A DNA stretch of 64,000 bases from Brachybacterium sp. YJGR34 (GTDB taxonomy: Bacteria > Actinomycetota > Actinomycetes > Actinomycetales > Dermabacteraceae): positions 124,001 through 188,000 of the forward strand of contig NZ_PNFB01000004.1 in NCBI RefSeq assembly GCF_003347015.1. The letters are read 5' to 3'. A program made the translations under genes and the position numbers. A model generated the notes under the pieces. The model was not told the DNA's origin, did no database searches, and saw only the letters and a program-made list of their open reading frames with translations. Positions 55,567-62,695 of the stretch are shown here, in pieces; position 1 is the first letter of the stretch, and each line of letters starts with the position of its first letter.

Positions 55567-56496
55567 TCAGCCCTCCGTCCGGGTGGAACGGAAGTACAGG
55601 ATCGCCAGCAGCACCGGGATCACCAGCAGCAGCGTGGTCACCGTGGCACCCGCGCCGAGGTCGAAGTTCACGAAGGCCTCGTTGTACGCGAGGATCGGCA
55701 GCACCGTGGTGGCATCGCCCGGCCCGCCGCGCGTCATGACGAAGATCGTGTCGAAGGTCTTGAAGGTGTAGATGAAGCCCAGCAGCGCCACCACGGCGAG
55801 GACCGGGCGCAGCAGCGGCACCGTGACATGCCGGAAGGACGCCCACGCCCCGGCTCCGTCGAGCGCGGCCGCCTCGTAGGTGGTGCGCGGGATGCCCTGG
55901 AGACCGGCGATGAGCAGCAGCATCGCGAAGGGGATCATGGTCCAGGCGGTCGCGAGGATCACCGCCGGCAGCGCCAGCACGGGACTGCCCAGCCAGAACA
56001 GCGGCTCGGGGATGATCCGCAGGGTGACCAGCACGTGGTTGAGCAGGCCGTTGGTGCCGTCCAGCATCCACCGCCACACGTTCGCCGCCACCACCGAGGG
56101 CAGGACGTAGGGCAGGAACAGCAGCGAGCGCAGCAGCTTGTTGCCCGGGAAGGGCCGGGTGAACAGCATCGCGAGCGCCGTGCCGATCACCAGCATCAGA
56201 CCGATCGTGCACAGCGTGTACGCGAGCGAGGTGCCCAGGCCCGTCCAGAGCGCGGGATCCGTGAGCGCCGCGCGGTACTGCGCGAGCCCCACCCACTCCA
56301 CGGTGCCGCGCAGGAACTTCTGGATCGGCGCGTCGTAGAAGCCGAGATTCACGGTGTACAGCAGCGGATACACGGTCGTGGCCAGGACGAAGAGCAGCGC
56401 CGGCAGGAGGAAGAGGTACTGCGCGCCGCGGCCGGCCCATCGGCGCCGCCGCCGACGGGCCGGCGGCGCGGAGCGCCGATCCACGGCGGCGGTCAT
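55567..56496 (-). CDS. carbohydrate ABC transporter permease (MalF-like)
   Basis: A 309-residue permease, six helices, with an Arg-rich N-terminal tail (ARRRRRRWAGR). The EAA loop is TYEAAALDGAGAWASFRHVTVPLLRP. FVMTRGGPGDATTVLPILAYNEAF is a MalF hallmark. Located between the binding protein and the MalG-type gene. Confidence 0.93.
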   Translation of the reverse strand: MTAAVDRRSAPPARRRRRRWAGRGAQYLFLLPALLFVLATTVYPLLYTVNLGFYDAPIQKFLRGTVEWVGLAQYRAALTDPALWTGLGTSLAYTLCTIGLMLVIGTALAMLFTRPFPGNKLLRSLLFLPYVLPSVVAANVWRWMLDGTNGLLNHVLVTLRIIPEPLFWLGSPVLALPAVILATAWTMIPFAMLLLIAGLQGIPRTTYEAAALDGAGAWASFRHVTVPLLRPVLAVVALLGFIYTFKTFDTIFVMTRGGPGDATTVLPILAYNEAFVNFDLGAGATVTTLLLVIPVLLAILYFRSTRTEG

Positions 56497-56572
56497 CGTC
56501 GACCTCCCGTCCGGAGCCGACGGACGGTCCGCAGGTCCTGCCGCGTCCCGCGCGGGGTGTCGACGAGTGCCC

Positions 56573-57847
56573 TCACTCCGTCAGGGCCTTGTCCGTCGTG
56601 ACCTGGAGGGTGGCCAGGGCGTCCTCGGTGCTCGCCGCGCCCGAGAGCACGGACTGCATCGCCAGTTGGACGGCGGTGAAGATCTCCGCGGAGGCCGGGG
56701 CCACCGACTCCTCGGGCGCCCAGGCGATCTCGAGCTGGTCGATGAAGACCTTCTTCACCGGATCCTGCCACTGCGTGTCCTCGGCGATGTCGGTGCGCAC
56801 GGGCAGCTTGTTGCGCTCGGGGAGGTAGTCGTTCATCACCTCGGGCCGCTGCATCCAGACGATCAGCTCCCAGGCCGCGTCGGGATCGCTCGCGCCGCGG
56901 GTGATCGTGAGGTTCTCCGCGGACAGCCACGAGACGGGCTCGGCGTCGGCCGGCATCGGGACGATCTCCACCTCGAGGTCCGGCGCCTCCTCGGCGAGGG
57001 AGGTGAGGTACGAGGCGGAGTTGATCATCATGGCCGCGGCCTCGGTGCGGAACTGCGTGTAGGTGTCGTCCTCGTTCCACGTCAGCACCCCCTCGGAGAA
57101 GCCGTTCCCCTCGAGCATCCGGGTGAAGGACTCCATCGCGGCGGTCCCGGCGTCGCTGTCCGGGGCGGTGAGGTCGCCGCCCGCGGCGAGGAAGCGCAGC
57201 ATCCAGGAGGTGGCGCCCTCGACGCCGGTGATCCCGCAGAAGGCGAGGCCGTAGCTACCGTCACCGGCGGCGGCGATCGCCGCCTCCTCGGTCTCCTGCC
57301 AGGTGCTGGGTGCCTGCGTTCCGGCGGCGGAGAGGGCAGTGGTGTTCGTCCACAGCGCGTAGGTGTCCGCGACGTGCGGCAGCGCGAAGGTCGCGCCGCC
57401 CACCTGGGTGGTGTCCCACGGACCCGCGGCATAGGCGTCCTGCTCGCCCCAATCGCCGACGCGATCGCTGAGATCGGTGAGCATGTCGGAGCCGGCGAAG
57501 AGGGCCGTGTCGAAGGCGTTGATCAGGGCGATGTCCGGCAGGTCGTCGCCGGTCGCCGCCTGCAGCAGGGTGCGGTTGAAGTCGCCGAAGGGGATGAAGC
57601 GGACCTCGACCTCGGTGCCGGTCTCCTCGGTGTACCGCTGGATCAGGGCCTCCAGCGGCGCGGTCGCGGCCCCTCCGTAGTAGTGCCAGAGGGTGAGGGG
57701 TCCGCCGTCCCCGCCGCCGTCGCTCGCGGCGGAGTCGTCGGCGGCGGGCGAGCCGCCCGGGGTGCAGGCGCCCAGGGCGGCTGCGGTGAGGCCGAGGCCT
57801 CCGGCGAGGGCGGTGCGACGGGTCAGGGGTGAGGGGGTGATGGGCAT
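56573..57847 (-). CDS. sugar ABC transporter substrate-binding lipoprotein
   Basis: A 424-residue family 1 solute-binding protein. The signal peptide has RRTALAGGLGLTAAALGAC with lipobox LGAC, so it is lipid-anchored. LTLWHYYGGAA and AAAMMINSASYLTSLAE mark the binding cleft region, and AAWELIVWMQRPEVM is typical. With the lyase upstream in the transcript it suggests an importer for a sialic-acid-like or other 2-keto sugar acid. Confidence 0.92.
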   Translation of the reverse strand: MPITPSPLTRRTALAGGLGLTAAALGACTPGGSPAADDSAASDGGGDGGPLTLWHYYGGAATAPLEALIQRYTEETGTEVEVRFIPFGDFNRTLLQAATGDDLPDIALINAFDTALFAGSDMLTDLSDRVGDWGEQDAYAAGPWDTTQVGGATFALPHVADTYALWTNTTALSAAGTQAPSTWQETEEAAIAAAGDGSYGLAFCGITGVEGATSWMLRFLAAGGDLTAPDSDAGTAAMESFTRMLEGNGFSEGVLTWNEDDTYTQFRTEAAAMMINSASYLTSLAEEAPDLEVEIVPMPADAEPVSWLSAENLTITRGASDPDAAWELIVWMQRPEVMNDYLPERNKLPVRTDIAEDTQWQDPVKKVFIDQLEIAWAPEESVAPASAEIFTAVQLAMQSVLSGAASTEDALATLQVTTDKALTE

Positions 57848-57863
57848 GACGACTCCTTCGTGG

Positions 57864-58763
57864 TCAGGCGGGCAGTTCGAGGGCGGCGACGTCGGCGAGG
57901 AGGCGCTGGCGCGCGGCCGCATCGAGATCGCGCTGGGGGCGCCGGCTGGGTCCCATGTCGAGGCCGCGCGCGGCGAGCAGCGCGCGCAGCGAGGGCATGA
58001 CGCCGTGGTGCGCGAGCACGCGCACCAGCTCCTCGATGCGGCGCTGCGAGGCGAGCGCGGTCCCGTGGTCACCGGCGCGAAAGCTGCGCAGGAGGTCCTG
58101 ATACAGGCGCGGGAAGACGTTGAAGGTGCTGCCGATCGCGCCACAGGCGCCGACGGACAGCCCGGCGTAGAGCACCTCGTCGTGCCCGTTCCAGACCCGG
58201 AACTTCCCCCCGCGCAGGCGCGTGAAGCCGGACATCTCGAAGACGTCCCGCGAGGTGTTCTTCAGTCCGTGGAGGTTCTCTTCCGCGGCGAGCTCGGCGA
58301 GCAGATCATCGGCGAGGCCCACGCCCGCCCGGGCGGGGAAGTTGTAGGCGATGAAGGGCGCGGGGGAGGAGCGGACCACCTCGAGGAAGTAGTCGCGGAC
58401 CTCCGCCGGCGTCAGCGGGATCGCCGGGAGGATCGAGGAGACCGCGGCGGCGCCCGCCTGCGCCGAGCGCTCCGCGAGGCGCAGTGTGAGCGCCGTGGCG
58501 TTGGTGCCGACGTGCGCGATGACCGGGACCTCCCCGTCGGCGGCCTCGACGGCCGTCCGAGTGCAGAGCACGCGGTCGTCCTCGTCCAGGGTGACGCCGT
58601 CCCCGGTGGAGCCGCACACGTAGAGCCCGTCGATGCCGGCGGCGACGAGAGAGGCGGTGTGGGTCCGGAGGGTGTCCACGTCGATCGAGCCGTCGGCGCG
58701 GTAGGGCGTGATCAGGGCGGCGACGATGCCGTCGGCGCGGTCGAGGAGGTCGGTGTGCGGCAT
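57864..58763 (-). CDS. DHDPS/N-acetylneuraminate lyase family aldolase
   Basis: A 299-residue Schiff-base (beta/alpha)8 lyase of the DapA/NanA family. LYVCGSTGDGVTL near residue 48 resembles the GSTGE form of N-acetylneuraminate lyases better than the GTTGE of DHDPS. FIAYNFPAR contains the catalytic Tyr near residue 140, and LHGLKNTS the Schiff-base Lys168. Neither exact substrate nor stereochemistry can be read from the sequence. It follows the GntR gene by 3 nt and leads into the sugar importer, so catabolism is far more likely than lysine synthesis. Confidence 0.88.
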   Translation of the reverse strand: MPHTDLLDRADGIVAALITPYRADGSIDVDTLRTHTASLVAAGIDGLYVCGSTGDGVTLDEDDRVLCTRTAVEAADGEVPVIAHVGTNATALTLRLAERSAQAGAAAVSSILPAIPLTPAEVRDYFLEVVRSSPAPFIAYNFPARAGVGLADDLLAELAAEENLHGLKNTSRDVFEMSGFTRLRGGKFRVWNGHDEVLYAGLSVGACGAIGSTFNVFPRLYQDLLRSFRAGDHGTALASQRRIEELVRVLAHHGVMPSLRALLAARGLDMGPSRRPQRDLDAAARQRLLADVAALELPA

Positions 58764-58766
58764 GGG

Positions 58767-59471
58767 TCAGCGTCCTTCGGAGGTCTCGGGCCGTTGCTGG
58801 CCGAAGTCCTCGGCACGTTGGCGGATGTCGAGGAAGTGGTCGTCGAGAGCGATGACGGGATCCAGGCGCTCGAGGTCTCGCAGCGCCCGCACGATGGCGG
58901 CGTGGCGCTCGGCGAGGTCGTCGTAGCGCAGGGGCGGGAGGCGGTCGCGCATACGGTCCATGAGCTGCCAGAAGGCCTCGAGGGTCCCCTCGACGACGCG
59001 GTTGTGCAGGTCGACGTACAGGCTGCGGTGGAACTCGCGATCCTCCTCCGGGAAGGCGAGCCCCCGGCTCTCGCGCTCGCGCATCTGCTCGACGATCTCG
59101 TCCAGGTGGGCGAGTCGCTCCTCGTCGAGGCGGCCGGCGACCTCGCGGATCAGTCCGCGCTCGAGGGCGGCGCGGGCCATGAGCAGCTCGTCGAGATCGG
59201 CACCGGACTCGATGAGCTGGTAGGGCAGGCGCGAGATGACCGGGGCCACGGAGAAGGAGCGCAGGAACAGTCCGCGCCCCTGCTGCGCCTCGAGCACCCC
59301 CTGGGATTGCAGGGCGCGGGTCGCCTCCCGGAGCGAGGCGCGGCTGACGCCGAGCTGCTCGGCCAGCACGGCCTCGGAGGGCAGGGCGTCACGGGGCTTC
59401 AGGTCGAGCTGCTGGATGAGCTCCAGCAGATCGCTCTGCAGCGTCTCGAATCGTGCTCCGGTGCGTGCCAT
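58767..59471 (-). CDS. GntR-family regulator (FadR/FCD subfamily)
   Basis: A 234-residue regulator. Winged helix at about residues 10-75 with PSEAVLAEQLGVSRASLREATRALQSQGVLE; FCD ligand domain from about 88 to 220 (LMARAALERGLIREVAGRL; EFHRSLYVDLHNRV; RYDDLAERHAAIVRAL), where Asp/His residues can bind metal. First gene of the operon 54742-59471. A near-perfect palindrome lies 10 bp before its start codon, so it probably represses itself and the operon. Confidence 0.92.
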   Translation of the reverse strand: MARTGARFETLQSDLLELIQQLDLKPRDALPSEAVLAEQLGVSRASLREATRALQSQGVLEAQQGRGLFLRSFSVAPVISRLPYQLIESGADLDELLMARAALERGLIREVAGRLDEERLAHLDEIVEQMRERESRGLAFPEEDREFHRSLYVDLHNRVVEGTLEAFWQLMDRMRDRLPPLRYDDLAERHAAIVRALRDLERLDPVIALDDHFLDIRQRAEDFGQQRPETSEGR

Positions 59472-59480
59472 GACGGCAAG

Positions 59481-59498
59481 TTATCAGATATCTGACAA
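59481..59498. promoter_or_regulatory. GntR/FadR-type operator
   Basis: TTATCAGATATCTGACAA is an 18-bp palindrome with 16 of 18 positions symmetrical, centred on GATATC. It lies 10 bp upstream of the GntR start, in the position expected for autoregulation; the spacing and half-sites (TTGTCAGAT) are typical of FadR-group operators. Confidence 0.7.
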
Positions 59499-59612
59499 GT
59501 GGGGGCGTCCGTGGTTCGGCCGATTGGGGCAGGGGGCGTGCTTGCGCCTGCCCGTGGATCGTGGTGATCTGTGCGGGTGGGCCCCGCGGCGCCAGGGAGG
59601 TTCGATCCGCAT

Positions 59613-60155
59613 ATGACCGCCATCCGCTCGCGGACTGCGCCTCGCCGGCTCCCCTTGTTCGGGCGCCTGCGTGTGGTCCTCGCTGCGGGGCTGGTCCTCG
59701 GGCTCGGGGCGACGTCGACGGTCGCGACGTGGACGGATTCGGAGCGCGTGACCGCGAGCTTCGAGGCGGGCGTGGTCCCCGCGCCGAGACTCACCCAGGC
59801 GTGCCGCTTCGTACCCGGGGTCCTCGGGATCGGCGCGAGGGTGCGTGTGTTCTGGGCCCTCCCGGAGGGGTACACGCTCAGCGACGTCCGGGTCGAGGCG
59901 TCGACCCGCGGACTCGGGTCCGTGCTCGCACCGCTGACGGGTTTCAGCCTGACCGCCAACACCCAGCGCCAGAGCGACGGCACCTATCGCACCGACGTCC
60001 CGACGAACCTCCTGGGAGGGCTGCTCGGGCTGGGGTCGGAGCTGGAGATCGCGTTCCGGGTCGTCGACGGCGGCTGGGAGTCGACCCGTGCCTCAGTCGC
60101 GAGCAATGCCGGCCTGATCGGCGGGATCGGTGGGAACTGCCGCAATCTGAGCTGA
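59613..60155 (+). CDS. SipW-type signal protein (secreted/surface), unknown function
   Basis: A 180-residue exported protein. The signal has VVLAAGLVLGLGATSTVATWTDSE, close to the signal of the next gene (AGGLVLGVGAAVTLAAWTDEE): both keep GLVLGxGAxxTxAxWTDxE, the pattern recognised by SipW-type peptidases in TasA/CalY-like proteins. The mature part is beta-rich (YTLSDVRVEAST, ELEIAFRVVDGGWE). ATG 59613 is taken as start; AGGGAGG is 11 nt upstream, a little distant. A palindromic operator and the GntR gene are on the left, divergent. Confidence 0.75.
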   Translation: MTAIRSRTAPRRLPLFGRLRVVLAAGLVLGLGATSTVATWTDSERVTASFEAGVVPAPRLTQACRFVPGVLGIGARVRVFWALPEGYTLSDVRVEASTRGLGSVLAPLTGFSLTANTQRQSDGTYRTDVPTNLLGGLLGLGSELEIAFRVVDGGWESTRASVASNAGLIGGIGGNCRNLS

Positions 60156-60261
60156 CGGGCGCGCCTCCACGGCGCGAACCGGGGCCGGCTGCGCCCGTGC
60201 CTCGCTGTGGGCGGCGTCGGCCGTCTTCCGTCAAGGCGGCGCGCGACGGCACCGCAGTCGC

Positions 60262-60267
60262 TAGTCT
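60262..60267 (+). promoter_or_regulatory. possible -10 box
   Basis: TAGTCT lies 41 nt before the ATG of the second SipW-substrate gene (60308), in the 152-bp gap after the first one, suggesting a separate promoter. Confidence 0.35.
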
Positions 60268-60307
60268 GGCCGTGCGAGATCGCCACTGCGTCGTGAGGGG
60301 AACACCG

Positions 60308-60919
60308 ATGTCCACTGCCACCACCAACTCCACCCGACGCGGACGAAAGATCCGCGCCCTCCTCGCCGGCGGTCTGGTGCTCGGAGTGGGAGCAGCCGTC
60401 ACGCTCGCCGCGTGGACCGACGAGGAATGGGCGATCGGCACCTTCGGGGCCGGGAGCTTCAACGTCGAGGGCAGCACCGACGGCACCACCTTCGCCGATC
60501 ACACCTCGGCAGACGGCGCGGCGGAGCTGGCCTTCGATCTCGAGGCGGCGGAGAACCTCACGCCCGATGACGTCGTGGCCGCCCCCTTCGTCCTCCGCCT
60601 GGATGCGGACACCAGCTACGACGCCGTCGTGGAGCTGACCGATGTGAGCGGAGCGGGGGCGAACGCCGCGAACCTGACCTACGGGATCATCACCGTGCCC
60701 TCGGCCGCAGAGTGCACGGCCGCCGCCACCGGCACCGAGATCGTCCCCGCGGGAACCGGACTCGATGCCGGCACCGGCACCTTCGACCTCACCGCCGGCA
60801 CCGAGGGGGCTGCCGGCGACGAGGTCACCCTCTGCTTCCGGGTCACCGCCGGTCCCGACCTGGTGCAGGGCGAGTCCGGCACTGCGACGTGGGGGTTCAC
60901 TGCCACATCGGCCGAGTGA
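60308..60919 (+). CDS. SipW-type signal, TasA/CalY-like secreted protein
   Basis: A 203-residue protein with signal KIRALLAGGLVLGVGAAVTLAAWTDEE and mature part of TasA/CalY style: WAIGTFGAGSFNVEG, strand-rich core (DTSYDAVVELTDVSG; VTLCFRVTAG) and two Cys (SAAECTAA, VTLCFRV). Related proteins form surface fibres or are secreted together with a dedicated signal peptidase; the next gene codes for such a peptidase. Ends 43 bp before that gene. Confidence 0.8.
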   Translation: MSTATTNSTRRGRKIRALLAGGLVLGVGAAVTLAAWTDEEWAIGTFGAGSFNVEGSTDGTTFADHTSADGAAELAFDLEAAENLTPDDVVAAPFVLRLDADTSYDAVVELTDVSGAGANAANLTYGIITVPSAAECTAAATGTEIVPAGTGLDAGTGTFDLTAGTEGAAGDEVTLCFRVTAGPDLVQGESGTATWGFTATSAE

Positions 60920-60962
60920 TGGCGTCGCGGCTGGTCGTACCGCCCTGCGCGGGGTCGGAGCG

Positions 60963-62243
60963 ATGAGAGCTCGGATCCCGTCCACCGGCACGAGAGCGGT
61001 GCGGCGACTGGGTGACCTCCTGCTCACGCTTCTGGCCGCCGGCGGTGCGCTGTGCATCGTGCTGGTGATCCTCAGCGTGTTCTTCAGCATCTCGATCATG
61101 ATGTTCCGCACCGGATCGATGAGCCCGACGATCACCGCCGGCTCGATCGCCCTGGTGCGTGAGATCCCGGCGGTCGAGATGTCCGAGGGGGATGTCGTCA
61201 CCGTCGACCGTGGCGAGGGCATGCTTCCGGTGACGCATCGGGTCGTCGAGATCCGCGCGCGCGACAGCACCTCCGGCGAGGTCACCTTCACGATGCAGGG
61301 CGACGCCAACGACGTCCCGGACCCCGACGCCTACTCCGCCGTCGAGGTGCGGCGCGTGATGTTCTCCGTCCCCGGGGCGGCGGGCGTGGTCCAGTGGTTC
61401 GGTGATCCGCTCGTCCTCGGGGCGCTCACCCTCGGCGCCGCCACCCTTGTGGTCTGGGCCTTCTGGCCGCGGGCCGATGATCCCGACGGCGGCCTGCAGG
61501 CCGTCCGGAGCTCCTCCCCTCGCGAGCCCCCATCGCACACGGCGTTCGGCGTGCCCGCTCTCGCCGCCCTGGTGCTCGCGGCTCCTGCACTCGGCCACGC
61601 CGACGTCACCCTGACCACGGGCGAGCACCTGCGCATCCAGACCGAGGGGGACCCCGGCCAGATGCAGAACCTCGCCCCCGGTGACTCCGCGGTGTGGGAG
61701 GTCGGGATCTGGGCGGAGGCGCCGGAGCCCGGGGAGATCCGGCTCGGTCTCACCGGGCGCGGTGATCTGGTCGAGGCCCCGGGCGCGCTGCTGGTCACCG
61801 TGGACAGCTGTGGAGAGCCCTGGCGTGCCGAGACGTGTCGGTCGGGTCCGACGACGCTGCTGGACGAACAGAACCTCGCCGATATCGCTGCGCAGTCGAG
61901 GAGTCACCACCTTGCCGCCATGCCCAGCGATCAGCAGCGCTGGCTGCGTATCACGGTCACCCTCTCGGAGGCGGCCGGGCTGCACGGCCTGGAGGGCGCC
62001 CGGGGTGACGTGCTCATCCATGCTGCCGGCGCCGGGGAGCATCTCACCTCCGCGGGTCCCTCGCCCGTGGCGCCGGAGGTCGATGGCGAGGATGGCCGTG
62101 CGGCCGACGGCGCGGGCCTGGCCAGGACCGGTGCCGCCGGTCTGCTTTCGGTGGTCGTCGCGGCCCTCGTCCTCGGCATCGTCGGCGCCGCTCTGGGGTG
62201 GGCTGCGCGACGGTCGGGGAGTTCGCGGCCTCCAGTCTCCTGA
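60963..62243 (+). CDS. SipW-type signal peptidase fused to an exported domain with LAxTG sorting signal
   Basis: A 426-residue chimera. Residues 1 to about 180 are a type I signal peptidase of the SipW/ER class: helix at 20-48, RTGSMSPTI with Ser52 as nucleophile, VTHRVVEI with His92 replacing the bacterial Lys, MQGDANDVPDP near 112-122, and a second helix. From about residue 200 a new hydrophobic stretch (AFGVPALAALVLAAPALGHA) leads into a beta-rich domain (GQMQNLAPGDSAVWEVGIWAEAPEPGEI; SCGEPWRAETCRSG). The end is LARTG (386-390), a hydrophobic helix and AARRSG, the layout of a class E sortase signal. Many actinobacteria have the peptidase and the second domain as separate neighbouring genes, so this looks like a fusion. 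Confidence 0.85.
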   Translation: MRARIPSTGTRAVRRLGDLLLTLLAAGGALCIVLVILSVFFSISIMMFRTGSMSPTITAGSIALVREIPAVEMSEGDVVTVDRGEGMLPVTHRVVEIRARDSTSGEVTFTMQGDANDVPDPDAYSAVEVRRVMFSVPGAAGVVQWFGDPLVLGALTLGAATLVVWAFWPRADDPDGGLQAVRSSSPREPPSHTAFGVPALAALVLAAPALGHADVTLTTGEHLRIQTEGDPGQMQNLAPGDSAVWEVGIWAEAPEPGEIRLGLTGRGDLVEAPGALLVTVDSCGEPWRAETCRSGPTTLLDEQNLADIAAQSRSHHLAAMPSDQQRWLRITVTLSEAAGLHGLEGARGDVLIHAAGAGEHLTSAGPSPVAPEVDGEDGRAADGAGLARTGAAGLLSVVVAALVLGIVGAALGWAARRSGSSRPPVS

Positions 62244-62299
62244 GCCTCCTGAGCATCTGTGCTTCGGGGCGATGGAACGTGCGGAGCGTGGGGTGATCG

Positions 62300-62323
62300 G
62301 CGCGCGGGGCCGCGCCCGCGCGC
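62300..62323 (+). terminator. hairpin after the SipW operon
   Basis: A perfect 9-bp stem GCGCGCGGG (62300-62308) / CCCGCGCGC (62315-62323) with a 6-nt loop, followed by GCTTTCC. It begins 57 nt after the stop of the SipW fusion. Confidence 0.6.
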
Positions 62324-62695
62324 GCTTTCCGACATGCGCCGTCACTGTCGTGCGAAGGGTCGTGAGCGGCGCCTGAGGTCAGTGTCGAGCCGGAGAGGGG
62401 GTGTGGAGAACCTCGTGCACTCAAGGGGAAAAAACTCTGACCCTACCAAGAGGTGTGATCAATGGGTAGTTACTCGCTGGTCATTACAGGCCCTCTCGGA
62501 AAGCGCTTGGAAAGATTGTGACGGTTGGTAACTTTCTGGCAACAAGTGCACGGCTGTCCAGAAGAAGCATTCCGCTGCGGGGCGGCGCCTGCGAGGCTGT
62601 CGAGGTCACCTGTGTGACCCCGCCCACCGCGTAGGCCTTCCCCCTTGGTGCGCTCGTGCGGGCCCTGTCCCCGACTCATCGATGATGGAGTGAAT
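62324..62695 (+). promoter_or_regulatory. AT-richer upstream region of the choice-of-anchor G gene
   Basis: This 372-bp gap contains a clearly less GC-rich stretch (about 62420-62560, with GGGGAAAAAACTC and TGGTAACTTTCTGG). Its position suggests the promoter and leader of the gene at 62696. No clear -10/-35 pair or palindrome can be assigned, and there is no credible reading frame. Confidence 0.4.

Noticed and set aside
57864-58763. 4-hydroxy-tetrahydrodipicolinate synthase (dapA) for lysine synthesis
   Set aside because: The operon context (GntR regulator plus sugar importer) and the GST form of the usual GTT motif point to a catabolic lyase of the same fold.
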